NCBI RefSeq assembly: GCF_017569185.1
Contig: NZ_CP071869.1
Location: 1,416,001-1,480,000, forward strand
DNA: 64,000 bases
Reading direction: 5' to 3'
Origin: Polaribacter cellanae
Lineage (GTDB): Bacteria; Bacteroidota; Bacteroidia; Flavobacteriales; Flavobacteriaceae
The notes under the pieces are model-generated. The model saw only the letters and a list, made by a program, of their open reading frames with translations. It was not told the origin of the DNA and did no database searches. Position numbers and translations under genes: made by a program. The stretch's first letter is position 1; every line of letters begins with the position of its first letter. Positions 26,593 through 35,905 of the stretch are shown one piece after another.

Positions 26593-27201
26593 ATGATGAA
26601 AAAATTAGCCCTTTTAACCCTTTTACTAGCCAGTTCTTTAATTTCTGCTCAACAAGAAAACACTTGGGTGTTTGGTGGAGAAGTTGGTTACAGTAATAGT
26701 AACCTTGAATATTTACAAGGCAACAATTCCGAAAGCGATAACACTCAATTTACAATTTTAGCAAGATTAGGTTATATTTTTATAAAAACGAACTTTGAAA
26801 TTGGTCTTGGTTTAGGATATGCGCAAAGCGAACAAGCGAGTATTTTCTCGAACACTTCAGATAAATTCATTACAACTATTATTGCTCCTTATACCAAAAA
26901 ATTTTTTCCAATAAACGAAAAATTTGCATTTCATTTAATTGGTGAAGTTAGTTACAGTAAATCCTACAGAGATTCATCTACAGAATCTGATGAGTTAGAT
27001 ATGAGACAATATGGAGTTGCTTTAAGACCAGGATTCGTTTATTTTGTAACTAAGCATATTGCATTAAACGCAAATTTAGGTGCTCTGGTTTATACAACCT
27101 CAACATCTAAAAGTAAAACTTTTAAAGATATCAAAAACAACACTTTTGGCTTCAACGTAAATGGTAATAATATTTCTCTTGGAATTGCTTACTATTTATA
27201 A
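26593..27201 (+). CDS. Outer membrane beta-barrel protein
   Basis: 202 aa from the ATG at 26593 (MMKKLALLTLLLASSLISAQ is a clear signal peptide). Alternating strands with glycine and aromatic residues (TWVFGGEVGYSNSNLEY, LGLGYAQSEQA) end in a typical barrel C-terminus (GNNISLGIAYYL). It is a small porin-like barrel of the OmpX/OmpW size. It starts 36 bp after the AraC gene and may be co-transcribed. Its role in siderophore uptake is unproven. Confidence 0.82.
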   Translation: MMKKLALLTLLLASSLISAQQENTWVFGGEVGYSNSNLEYLQGNNSESDNTQFTILARLGYIFIKTNFEIGLGLGYAQSEQASIFSNTSDKFITTIIAPYTKKFFPINEKFAFHLIGEVSYSKSYRDSSTESDELDMRQYGVALRPGFVYFVTKHIALNANLGALVYTTSTSKSKTFKDIKNNTFGFNVNGNNISLGIAYYL

Positions 27202-27215
27202 AAAACAACAAAAAT

Positions 27216-27366
27216 AAGAAGCTGTCTTAAAAGGATTAGAATTTGTAATTTCTAACTGTTATAAAAAATTTTATATTTTTAATTTTAGTGTTTCAGATTC
27301 TTATTGAAACTTTGGAATTGCTCAAAATGATAATTAAATTTACTTTTGAAACAGCCTCTTATTTTT
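27216..27366. repeat. Terminator-type dispersed element, copy A
   Basis: About 140 bp between converging genes, starting CTGTCTTAAAAG and ending CTTTTGAAACAGCC. It is homologous along its length to the element at 44499-44636 in the opposite orientation: both share ATTAGAATTTGT after the left arm and GCTCAAAATGA and AAATTTACTTTT before the right arm. The T-rich end lets it act as a terminator. Confidence 0.7.
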
Positions 27367-28338
27367 TAAACTTCTAATTCTTTTAAAACAGCCTCAACAA
27401 TAATTTTAGCGTGAATTCGAGAATTCTCTATAAACCACTTATGTGTTTCCATTCCACCACAAATAACGCCCGCTAAATAAACTCCTTTCACATTGGTTTC
27501 CATTGTAACTTCATTATAAGTTGGAATTCTTTTTTTATCATTTGAAAAATTAACACCGATTTTTTCTAAAAAATTAAAGTTTGGTTTATAACCCGTTAAA
27601 GCCAAAACAAAATCGTTTTTAATAGTTTTTTCTCCATTTTTAGTATTGATACTAATTTTATCTTCTGAAATTTCTTTTATAGTCGAACTATAAAATACCT
27701 TAACACTCCCTTCTTCAATTCGGTTAATAATATCTGGTCTTACCCAATATTTTACACGTTGCCCAACCTCATCTCCTCTAATAATTAAGGTTACCTCTGC
27801 TCCTTTTCTATAACATTCTAAAGCAGCATCGATTGCTGAATTACTTGCACCAACAATTGCCAATTTTTGCCCAGCATAAAAATGAGGATCGTTGTAATAA
27901 TGAGAAACTTTTGGTAAATTCTCTCCTGGAATATTTAACATATTCGGAATGTCGTAAAAACCTGTAGCAATTACTACGTTTTTAGATTTATAAGTATTTT
28001 TATCTGAAAGTAACCATAAATTCGTCTTTCGATTTAGAAACTTCCGTTACTTTTTCAAACAAACTGATATTCAGTTTATTTGACATTGTAATTCTTCGAT
28101 AATATTCTAAAGCTTCGCTTCTTCTTGGTTTTGCTTCTTTGCTAATAAACGGAATTTCGTCGATTTCTAACTTTTCTGAAGAAGAGAAAAATTGCATATT
28201 TACTGGATAATTATATAAGGAATTTACAATCGGTCCTTTTTCTAAAATAAGGTATTTTAATCCTTTTTTTTGAGCCTCTAAACCACAAGCAATTCCTATG
28301 GGGCCTCCACCAATAATAACAACATCTAAAATATCCAT
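27366..28338 (-). pseudogene. ypdA: YpdA-family putative bacillithiol disulfide reductase, frameshifted
   Basis: Two pieces of one flavoprotein. The N-terminal part (28000-28338) has the FAD loop VVIIGGGPIGIACGLEAQKKG and stops at MVTFR; the downstream frame opens through WLLSDKNTYKSKN and VVIATGFYDIPN to MLNIPGENLP and the NAD loop LAIVGASNSAIDAALECYRK. A single-base change near 28016-28018 accounts for the break: reading DEF directly into WLLSDKN restores the family sequence. YpdA recycles bacillithiol disulfide with NADPH. It may be a true lesion or a sequencing error. Confidence 0.85.
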
Positions 28339-28341
28339 ATA

Positions 28342-29865
28342 TTAAACCAACTCCTTTTCTAAATAATAAACCTCTTCTAAATTAACCACGCTTTCTTTTC
28401 GTCTTCTAAAAATATGTTTTGGTTTTAAATCATTAATATCACTAATTCCCATTGCTGCAACCACTTCTTTAATGGCTGCGATTGTTTTGTTATGATAATT
28501 TTTTACTCGTATATTTTTCTTCTCTACCACCAAAGCTTTTACCAAATCTATATCTTGTGTAGCCACTCCAACTGGGCATGTATCTAAATTGCATTCTCTT
28601 GCTTGAATACAGCCTAAGCTAAGCATAAAACTTCTTGCCATTCCAACTGCATCTGCACCCAAAGCTAAATATTTTACAACATCGAAAGCATCAATTGCTT
28701 TTCCGCTTGCAATTATTTTTATTTGATTTTTTAAACCATATTCAATTAATAGTTTATTAATAAAAACCAAACCTTCAATTAATGGAGTTCCTATATAATT
28801 AGAGAATTCTAAAGGCGCTGCTCCAGTTCCTCCTTCTCCTCCATCTACAGCAATATAATCAGGATAATTACCAGTAAGTGCAAAGGTTTTAATCATGTCT
28901 GCGATTTCGTCGTTATTTCCCACGCATAATTTAATTCCTACTGGTTTTCCTTCAGATAAATCTCTTACTTTCTGAATAAAAACAACCATTTCATCGTAAT
29001 TAGAAAAGGCAGAATGTCCTGGAGGCGAATCTACTTTTGTAAACGGAGTTACAGCCCTTATCTCTGCAATTTCTTCTGTGTTTTTTTTGGCTGGTAAAAT
29101 ACCTCCATGTCCAGGTTTTGCTCCTTGCGAAAATTTAATTTCAATCATTTTTACTTCTGGGCGAATGGCATTTTTCTTAAAAATTTTATCGTCGAAAACA
29201 CGTTTTCCTTCTCCATCGAATCTTCCTGCTCCAAAATATCCTGTACCAACTTGAAATATTAAATCTCCTCCCTGTAAATGATAAGGAGAGATTGCTCCTT
29301 CTCCAGTATTATGCGCAAAATTGCCCATTTTTGCTCCTTGATTTAAAGCCATAATTGCATTTTTGCTTAACGAACCAAAAGACATCGCAGAAATATTTAT
29401 AATAGAACCGCTATATTTTTGAATACATTTATCTGACCCAAAAACCAATCTTTCACCTGCTATGTGATGATGGTCTCTTGGAAAGATAGAATGTTTTACA
29501 AATTCGTATCCTTTTTTATAAACATTGTGTTGCGTTCCAAAAGGAACGGTTTCTATTTGTTGTTTGGAACGTTGGTACACCAAACTTCTTTTTTCTCTAT
29601 TTATAGGTGTTCCGTTTAAATTGTCTTCTATAAAATATTGCTGAATTTTATCTCTCTCTTCTTCGAAAAACCATCTTAACCTTGCTACTAAAGGAAATGC
29701 TCTTAATAAAGAATGTTTGGTTTGCAAACTATCGTAAATTGCAATTAGCGTTAATAGTCCAGAAATAGATAACAAAATTACAGATCCTGTTTGTGGGATA
29801 AAATAAACTAAAACTCCACAAAGAATTGTAGCTAGGATAAATATGGAAAGTATTGTGTTTCTCAT
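28342..29865 (-). CDS. FMN-binding glutamate synthase family protein
   Basis: 507 aa. Two N-terminal transmembrane helices (about 5-45), then the GltB-like TIM-barrel FMN domain: ISAMSFGSLSKNAIMALNQG, NTGEGAISPYHLQGG, AVDGGEGGTGAAPLEFSNY, and the Cys cluster CIQARECNLDTCPVGVATQ for an Fe-S centre. It lacks the glutaminase domain, so it is a membrane-linked relative of glutamate synthase whose electron donor is unknown. It lies 3 bp upstream of the broken ypdA. Confidence 0.9.
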   Translation of the reverse strand: MRNTILSIFILATILCGVLVYFIPQTGSVILLSISGLLTLIAIYDSLQTKHSLLRAFPLVARLRWFFEEERDKIQQYFIEDNLNGTPINREKRSLVYQRSKQQIETVPFGTQHNVYKKGYEFVKHSIFPRDHHHIAGERLVFGSDKCIQKYSGSIINISAMSFGSLSKNAIMALNQGAKMGNFAHNTGEGAISPYHLQGGDLIFQVGTGYFGAGRFDGEGKRVFDDKIFKKNAIRPEVKMIEIKFSQGAKPGHGGILPAKKNTEEIAEIRAVTPFTKVDSPPGHSAFSNYDEMVVFIQKVRDLSEGKPVGIKLCVGNNDEIADMIKTFALTGNYPDYIAVDGGEGGTGAAPLEFSNYIGTPLIEGLVFINKLLIEYGLKNQIKIIASGKAIDAFDVVKYLALGADAVGMARSFMLSLGCIQARECNLDTCPVGVATQDIDLVKALVVEKKNIRVKNYHNKTIAAIKEVVAAMGISDINDLKPKHIFRRRKESVVNLEEVYYLEKELV

Positions 29866-29954
29866 GTAATTATTTATAACTTAAAGAAGTTAAAAATAAC
29901 CTATTCCTTTGAGATAGAAAAATAGTTACCAAATATGTTTCGTTAGAGATTGAG

Positions 29955-30050
29955 CCTTTCGACTTCGCTCAAGACAAGCTAATTGTTTGAGCTCTTTTTT
30001 CTTTTTCAGAAAAAATAACGAGTAATGAAAGGACGACCTTTAGGGAACGC
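29955..30050. repeat. Dispersed intergenic repeat, copy 2
   Basis: Blocks CCTTTCGACTTCGCTCAAGA (29955-29974) and the 32-nt block at 29984-30015 recur at 2119-2138 and 2078-2109 in the other order. The 29866-30161 gap contains no gene beyond this and the next terminator. Confidence 0.7.
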
Positions 30051-30102
30051 CCCAATTAATAGAGATACTGATAAATTAAAAAATACTGAAATAAATGCAG
30101 CA

Positions 30103-30138
30103 TAAAAAAACTCCAACAAATAAATGTTGGAGTTTTAA
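30103..30138 (-). terminator. rpmE2 terminator
   Basis: ACTCCAACA / TGTTGGAGT hairpin with A and T runs on both sides, 24 bp beyond rpmE2. Confidence 0.85.
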
Positions 30139-30161
30139 GTATGGTTAAAATTCTAAAAGAA

Positions 30162-30416
30162 TTAGTCTTTTTTAAATTTTTTGTATTTGTTTTTAAATTT
30201 ATCGATACGTCCTGCAGCATCAATAAGTTTAGATTTACCAGTGTAAAATGGGTGAGAAGTTCTAGAAATCTCTAATTTTACTAAAGGATACTCAACACCA
30301 TCAACTTCTAAAGTTTCTTTCGTGTCTACTGTAGAACGTGTTAAAAATACATCGTCGTTAGACATATCTTTAAATGCTACCATTCTATAATTCTCTGGAT
30401 GAATTCCTTTTTTCAT
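30162..30416 (-). CDS. rpmE2: 50S ribosomal protein L31 type B
   Basis: 84 aa. [19 protein letters not shown] and [19 protein letters not shown] are the L31 signature. It lacks the CxxC zinc motif of the other form, so it is the zinc-free type B. It is monocistronic, with promoter TTG (minus, 30545-30543) and TAAATTTG (minus, 30524-30517) 18 nt apart and a leader of about 95 nt. Confidence 0.96.
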   Translation of the reverse strand: MKKGIHPENYRMVAFKDMSNDDVFLTRSTVDTKETLEVDGVEYPLVKLEISRTSHPFYTGKSKLIDAAGRIDKFKNKYKKFKKD

Positions 30417-30516
30417 TTTATTATATTTTAATACTTTAATGTTATGTTTGCATGAGTAAAATTGGTAAGGTTCTACTCTAAGTTCTAAATAGCTGTTTTT
30501 AACTATTTTGAGGATG

Positions 30517-30545
30517 CAAATTTAACCTTATTTTTTAATTTACAA
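30517..30545 (-). promoter_or_regulatory. rpmE2 promoter
   Basis: Minus-strand TTG, an 18-nt spacer, TAAATTTG. The start would be near 30511, leaving about 95 nt of leader in which I see no strong hairpin. Confidence 0.55.
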
Positions 30546-30678
30546 ATAAATAAATTGTTTTTATTTGAAGATCTTCAGAGATTCTACAATTTTAAAGTTC
30601 TTTTAGTGCTTAAAAATTGGTTTTTATCACCTTTTTTTTGAATATTTACACTCCAAAACATTGAAACCTATATAAATA

Positions 30679-31719
30679 ATGAAGAATTTTTCTACTTTAA
30701 TATCCTTTTTATCCATTTTATTACTTGCAGTTTCTTGCGATGATCCTTATAAATTTTCTATCGAAAAGCCAGCTAAAATAATTCTAAACGAATCTGTAAC
30801 TGTAAAAATGTTAGAGAAAAACGGAAAACCTGTTGATAAAATTCAGTTTTACATAAATGGAAAAGAAATTGCTAGAGAAGGCAATACTGCAACTATAAAT
30901 ACCACAAATTTAGGAGTTGGAAAACACAGTGTGTCTGCCTTGGCTTTTTTTAAAGGAAAAACAAAAAAGAAAAATAGTTTTATTGAAGTTTTTGCAAACA
31001 GAAAACCAGCAATTTACGATTACAAAATTGTAAACACATACCCTCATGACACCAAAGCATATACACAAGGATTAGAATACCACAATGGATTTTTATATGA
31101 AACTACTGGAAGAAGAGGACAATCTTCTTTGAGAAAAGTAGAAATTAAAACGGGAAAAGTGCTTCAAAAAGTAGATTTAGATAAAAAATATTTTGGTGAA
31201 GGAATGACCATTGTTAACAACAAAATTATTTGGTTAACATGGGAAAACAAAAAGGGTTTTGTGTACGATGTAGAAACTTTTAAGCAAGAAAAAGAATTTG
31301 CTTATAATAAAAGTAAAGAAGGTTGGGGTTTAACACAAAATAAAAACAACCTTATAAAATCTGACGGTACCAATAAAATTTGGTTTTTAGACAAGAAAAC
31401 TTTTAAAGAAAAACATTCTATACAAGTGTATACACACGATAGAGCTTTAGAAAGTTTAAATGAATTGGAGTTAATTAACGGAAAGATTTATGGTAATATT
31501 TATCAAAAAAGTGCTATTGCAATTATAAATCCTAAAACAGGTATTGTAGAAGGTTTGGCAGATTTAAGACATTTAGAACAGGAAATGGAAAAAACTCAAA
31601 AACTGGTTGAAAACGATGAAGTTTTAAATGGAATTGCCTACGACAAAGAAAACGAAAGACTTTTTGTTACAGGTAAAAATTGGGGAAAGCTCTTTGAAAT
31701 AAAATTAATTAAAAAGTAA
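30679..31719 (+). CDS. Glutaminyl-peptide cyclotransferase lipoprotein
   Basis: 346 aa. Lipobox LLLAVSC, lipidated Cys near residue 20. Residues about 25-110 form an Ig-like domain (KIQFYINGKEIAREG); the rest is the five-bladed propeller of the plant/bacterial glutaminyl cyclase family (NTYPHDTKAYTQGLEYHNGF, YETTGRRGQSSLRKV, LNELELINGKIYGNIY). It converts N-terminal Gln of exported proteins to pyroglutamate, which is common in Bacteroidota whose signal peptidase leaves Gln first. Confidence 0.88.
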   Translation: MKNFSTLISFLSILLLAVSCDDPYKFSIEKPAKIILNESVTVKMLEKNGKPVDKIQFYINGKEIAREGNTATINTTNLGVGKHSVSALAFFKGKTKKKNSFIEVFANRKPAIYDYKIVNTYPHDTKAYTQGLEYHNGFLYETTGRRGQSSLRKVEIKTGKVLQKVDLDKKYFGEGMTIVNNKIIWLTWENKKGFVYDVETFKQEKEFAYNKSKEGWGLTQNKNNLIKSDGTNKIWFLDKKTFKEKHSIQVYTHDRALESLNELELINGKIYGNIYQKSAIAIINPKTGIVEGLADLRHLEQEMEKTQKLVENDEVLNGIAYDKENERLFVTGKNWGKLFEIKLIKK

Positions 31720-31765
31720 TATCTAACAATTTTATAAGTTATATTGTTTACACAACAATATCTAG

Positions 31766-31809
31766 TCGATCGCAGTCGATGCCTAAATTAATTTATCGAC
31801 TGCGATCGA
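31766..31809. repeat. Perfect 14-bp GC-rich inverted repeat
   Basis: TCGATCGCAGTCGA (31766-31779) and TCGACTGCGATCGA (31796-31809) pair perfectly around 16 AT-rich bases. It is far richer in G and C than its surroundings and has no T tail. Confidence 0.8.
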
Positions 31810-31828
31810 GAAGACAGAAATTAAATCT

Positions 31829-33352
31829 ATGCGTTATTTCTTAACTTTTCTAATTTGTATTGCACTCATTTCTATCAGTTCCTGTAGAAAAGATTTTTCT
31901 ACGATTCCTAGTTCTGGAAATTTAGAGTTTTCTAAAGATACTGTTTTTTTAGATACTATTTTCACAAATATTGGTTCTTCTACCTACAAATTAAAAGTTT
32001 ACAATAGAGGTAATAACGCAATTACCATTCCTAAAATAAAGTTAGAAAAAGGAACTTCTTCTAACTACAGATTAAATGTCGATGGCATTCCTGGAAAAGA
32101 TTTTAGCAATATAGACATTCTTGCAAAAGATAGTATTTTTGTATTTATAGAAACCACAGTAAACGTTGCCAAAGAAACCAACCCTTTATACACAGATCGT
32201 ATTTTATTTGACAACGGAAACAACCAACAAGATGTAGATTTAGTAACTTTGGTAAAAGATGCCAATTTTATTTTTCCTGAAAGAAATCCTACTTCTATGA
32301 AAGTAGACAATTTAATTTTAGATGGAAAACAAACGACAGTTAAGGGACGCTTTTTAGAACCTAACGAACTTACTTTCTCCAAAACCAAACCAACAGTAAT
32401 TTATGGCTATGCAGCAGTTCCTGCAAATAAAACATTAACTATTGAAGCTGGTGCAAGAGTCCATTTTCATGATAATTCTGGTTTAATTGTAGATAATAAA
32501 GCCACATTAAAAGTTAATGGAACTTTAACAGAAAAAGTAATTATTGAAGGAGATCGATTAGAACACAGTTTTAGTGAAATCCCTGGACAGTGGGGTTTTA
32601 TTTTTATCAGGCCAGGAAGCGTAAATAATTTAATAGAAAATACAATTATAAAAAATGGTGTGGCAGGTATTTTAATGGGAGATTTGTTGGGTTCAAATAA
32701 AAAGACCAAATTAACCATTAAAAATTCAGAAATTTATAATAATGCTGCATATGGTATTTGGGCAAGAAATAGCGAAATTGTAGCGCACAATTTAGTTATT
32801 GGCAATGCTGGGGAAGCTTCTTTAGCAACAACACTTGGTGGTACTTACAATTTTACACACAGCACTTTTGCTAATTTTTGGAATAATGGAATTCGCCAAA
32901 ACCCAGCTGTTTTAGTCAATAATTTTCAAGATTTTAAAGAAAAAGATAAACCAGAAACAAGAGTGCTAAAAGATTTAAAAGCTGCCAATTTTACCAATTG
33001 TATTTTTGATGGAAATAATAACTTTGAGTTACTTTTTGATAAAGTTGAGGGTAGCTTATTTAATTATTCCGTTCGTAATAGTTTAATAAAGTACAATCCT
33101 TCTAATGAAAATTTAAAAAAATTGCCAGAAATGGATTTTACAAATAGTCTTTTTTATAAAAATATAATTACAAACGGAAACCCTGTTTTTAGAAACCCTC
33201 AAAAAGAAGATTTTATTATTGGCGAAAAAAGTGATGCCATTAATAAAGCCATTTCAACTCCTTTTACGACCGATATTTTAGGCGTTAATAGAAGTTCGAA
33301 CCCTGATGTTGGCGCATATCAACACATTAAGTTTAAGGAAAAAAATCCTTAA
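31829..33352 (+). CDS. Right-handed beta-helix lipoprotein
   Basis: 507 aa. Lipobox LISISSC, lipidated Cys at residue 19. An N-terminal beta-sandwich (about 35-130, DTIFTNIGSSTYKLKVYNRG) is followed by a parallel beta-helix with repeated short strands (about 180-430: IEAGARVHFHDNSGLIVDNK, KLTIKNSEIYNNAAYGIWAR). I do not recognise a catalytic site. It is probably a surface or periplasmic scaffold and possibly glycan-binding. It is 23 bp ahead of a short-chain dehydrogenase gene. Confidence 0.8.
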   Translation: MRYFLTFLICIALISISSCRKDFSTIPSSGNLEFSKDTVFLDTIFTNIGSSTYKLKVYNRGNNAITIPKIKLEKGTSSNYRLNVDGIPGKDFSNIDILAKDSIFVFIETTVNVAKETNPLYTDRILFDNGNNQQDVDLVTLVKDANFIFPERNPTSMKVDNLILDGKQTTVKGRFLEPNELTFSKTKPTVIYGYAAVPANKTLTIEAGARVHFHDNSGLIVDNKATLKVNGTLTEKVIIEGDRLEHSFSEIPGQWGFIFIRPGSVNNLIENTIIKNGVAGILMGDLLGSNKKTKLTIKNSEIYNNAAYGIWARNSEIVAHNLVIGNAGEASLATTLGGTYNFTHSTFANFWNNGIRQNPAVLVNNFQDFKEKDKPETRVLKDLKAANFTNCIFDGNNNFELLFDKVEGSLFNYSVRNSLIKYNPSNENLKKLPEMDFTNSLFYKNIITNGNPVFRNPQKEDFIIGEKSDAINKAISTPFTTDILGVNRSSNPDVGAYQHIKFKEKNP

Positions 33353-33375
33353 TTTGCCTTTTTAAATTTTAAAAA

Positions 33376-34056
33376 ATGAAAAACATTGTTATTACTGGAA
33401 CCAGTAGAGGAATTGGTTTCGAATTGGCACAACAATTCGCAAAAAATGGGCATCAAGTTTTAGCCATTTCTAGAAATTCTAAACCCTTAACAAACATCAA
33501 TCATAAAAATATAACAGCACTTTCTATAGACATTTCAAGTAATAAAGATTTACAGAAAGTAACTCAATTTGTAGAAAAAACTTGGAATAAAGTTGATATT
33601 CTTATCAATAATGCTGGTAAATTAGTAAATAAACCTTTTACGGAAATTTCTTCGGAAGATTTCTTAGAGGTTTATAAAGTAAATGTTTTTGCAGTTGCAG
33701 AAATTACCAAATTAATGATTCCCTTTTTGAAAAAAGGAAGTCATGTAGTTACCATAAGTTCTATGGGAGGAATCCAAGGAAGCATGAAGTTTCCTGGTTT
33801 AGCTGCTTATTCTTCTGCAAAAGGTGCAGTAATTACACTTTCTGAATTATTAGCAGAAGAATACAAAGAACAACAAATCGCTTTTAACGTTTTAGCTTTA
33901 GGAGCAGTACAAACTGAAATGTTAGAAGAAGCTTTCCCTGGTTACGAAGCGCCACTTTCTGCTAAAGAAATGGCAGATTACCTCTTTAACTTCGCATTAA
34001 CTGGAAATAAGTTTTACAACGGAAAAGTTCTACAGGTTTCTTCAAGCACCCCTTAA
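33376..34056 (+). CDS. Short-chain dehydrogenase/reductase
   Basis: 226 aa. NAD(P) motif TGTSRGIGFELAQQF, structural NNAG, catalytic Ser (VVTISSMGG) and YxxxK (AYSSAKGAV). The substrate is unknown. It lies close behind the beta-helix gene on the same strand. Confidence 0.92.
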   Translation: MKNIVITGTSRGIGFELAQQFAKNGHQVLAISRNSKPLTNINHKNITALSIDISSNKDLQKVTQFVEKTWNKVDILINNAGKLVNKPFTEISSEDFLEVYKVNVFAVAEITKLMIPFLKKGSHVVTISSMGGIQGSMKFPGLAAYSSAKGAVITLSELLAEEYKEQQIAFNVLALGAVQTEMLEEAFPGYEAPLSAKEMADYLFNFALTGNKFYNGKVLQVSSSTP

Positions 34057-34160
34057 AAAAGAACCTCAAGTAACCTCCTCAAAAGAGAGGAATAAATTGT
34101 AAGCTCTAAAAAAACTAAGTAAAATTTTAAATTATTTCTAATAAAGACGATTTTTCAAGC

Positions 34161-34778
34161 ATGAGTAAAAGTCCCATCCCTTTAGGAGGGTTAGAATGGG
34201 CTGTTTTTGTTCCAGCTAAAGCAGTACCTTTTCTTCAGTTTTTAATTGAAAAACACAACTTTACACTTAAAATTGTAAACCAACGTGCTACAAAACATGG
34301 AGATTTTAGACAATTACCAGATGGAAGTTTTCAAATTACAGTTAATAATAACCTCAACAAATATCAATTTTTATTAACGTTAGTACATGAAATTGCACAT
34401 CATGTAACACACCAGAAATTTGGGAGAGTACAACCTCATGGAAAAGAATGGAAAGCTGTTTTTCAGCATTTAATGTTGCCTTTTTTAAATCCTGAAATTT
34501 ACCCGAAAGAAATACTGCCTTATCTTGCTAATTACTTAAAAAACCCGAAAGCAAGTACAGATGCAGATGTTAATTTATCATTAGCTTTAAAGGGAAATAT
34601 TGCAGAAACTGGAAAGAGTTTTATCTTTGAAATTCCTTATGGAAGTTTATTTATCTTTAAAAACGTTATTTATAAAAGAGGCAATAAACGCAGAACAAGA
34701 TTCGAATGTTTGAATATGAGCAATAAAAAGGTTTATTTATTCAACCAAAATGTAGAGATAGAAGTGTATGACAAATAA
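34161..34778 (+). CDS. SprT-like zinc metalloprotease-fold protein
   Basis: 205 aa. LLTLVHEIAHHVTH contains HExxH, the zinc site, and a downstream HGKEWKAVFQHL matches the SprT layout. The Cys zinc ribbon of larger members is not obvious. In eukaryotes the family cuts DNA-protein crosslinks; the bacterial role is unclear. Its end overlaps manC by 11 bp, so the two are coupled. Confidence 0.87.
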   Translation: MSKSPIPLGGLEWAVFVPAKAVPFLQFLIEKHNFTLKIVNQRATKHGDFRQLPDGSFQITVNNNLNKYQFLLTLVHEIAHHVTHQKFGRVQPHGKEWKAVFQHLMLPFLNPEIYPKEILPYLANYLKNPKASTDADVNLSLALKGNIAETGKSFIFEIPYGSLFIFKNVIYKRGNKRRTRFECLNMSNKKVYLFNQNVEIEVYDK

Positions 34779-35850
34779 TAAACATTATTATGCAGTAATT
34801 ATGGCTGGCGGAATTGGTACTCGATTCTGGCCAATAAGCACATCTACATATCCAAAGCAATTTCACGATGTTTTGGGAGTAGGACAAAGTTTAATACAGC
34901 GTACTTTCGAAAGAATTAACGATTTAGTTCCTTCTAAAAATATATTAATTGCTACGAATAAAAATTACGAAGATTTGGTTTTACAGCAATTACCAAAAGT
35001 GAATAAGAATCAGTTATTATTAGAGCCAGTAATAAAAAATACTGCTCCTTGTATTTTATATGCAGCCTTAAAAATATATAATCAAAACCCAGATGGAGTA
35101 TTACTAGTCGCACCTTCGGACCATTGGATAGATAATGAAAATGAGTTTATAAAAAATATAAAAACCTCTTTTGATGCTTGTGCAGAAAAAGATATTTTAA
35201 TGACGTTAGGAATTCAGCCAGATACACCAAATACGGGTTATGGTTATATTCAATTTGAAAAAGAAACTTCAGAAATAAAAAAAGTTAGCAATTTTACTGA
35301 AAAACCAAATTTACAAACTGCCGAAAATTTTTTAGAAAGTGGAGATTATCTTTGGAATGCAGGTATTTTTGTTTGGTCTGCTAAAAGTATAATTAATGCA
35401 TTTAAAAAATATCTGCCAAAAATGGTAGCTATTTTAGATGATGGTAACAATGTGTACAATACCGATTTCGAGGACGATTTTATTAAAAATAATTATACAA
35501 AATGCGAGAGTATTTCTATTGATTTTGGAATTATGGAAAAAGCGAACAACGTACACGTTTTACCTGTAGATTTTGGCTGGAGCGATTTAGGTACTTGGGG
35601 CTCTCTGCACAACAAGTTAGAAAAAGACGAAACGAACAATGCTGTTGTTGGTGCCAATACTATTTTTAGAAATGCGAATGGTAATATGGTTCGCACACAA
35701 TCTGGTAAAAAAGTAGTAATTCAAGGTTTAAGTGACTTTATTATTATAGAAAAAGACGATGTACTTTTAATTTGCCCTAAAAAAGACGAACAAGACATTA
35801 AACAAATTAGTGCAACTGTAAAAGCTACATTTGGCGATGAATTTGTTTAG
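34768..35850 (+). CDS. manC: Mannose-1-phosphate guanylyltransferase
   Basis: 360 aa. The nucleotidyl transferase loop IMAGGIGTRFWPIST, the metal/sugar motif VAPSDHW, and FTEKPNLQTA are all typical. It makes GDP-mannose for surface polysaccharides. The cupin isomerase half of two-domain enzymes is absent, so this is the single-function form. Confidence 0.93.
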   Translation: MTNNKHYYAVIMAGGIGTRFWPISTSTYPKQFHDVLGVGQSLIQRTFERINDLVPSKNILIATNKNYEDLVLQQLPKVNKNQLLLEPVIKNTAPCILYAALKIYNQNPDGVLLVAPSDHWIDNENEFIKNIKTSFDACAEKDILMTLGIQPDTPNTGYGYIQFEKETSEIKKVSNFTEKPNLQTAENFLESGDYLWNAGIFVWSAKSIINAFKKYLPKMVAILDDGNNVYNTDFEDDFIKNNYTKCESISIDFGIMEKANNVHVLPVDFGWSDLGTWGSLHNKLEKDETNNAVVGANTIFRNANGNMVRTQSGKKVVIQGLSDFIIIEKDDVLLICPKKDEQDIKQISATVKATFGDEFV

Positions 35851-35867
35851 AATTTAATCATTTTAAT

Positions 35868-35897
35868 CATAAAAAAAGCTCCATTTTAGGAGCTTTC
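35868..35897. terminator. Bidirectional terminator
   Basis: AAAGCTCC / GGAGCTTT hairpin between converging manC and the DUF389 gene. Confidence 0.8.
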
Positions 35898-35905
35898 TAT
35901 CTTTA

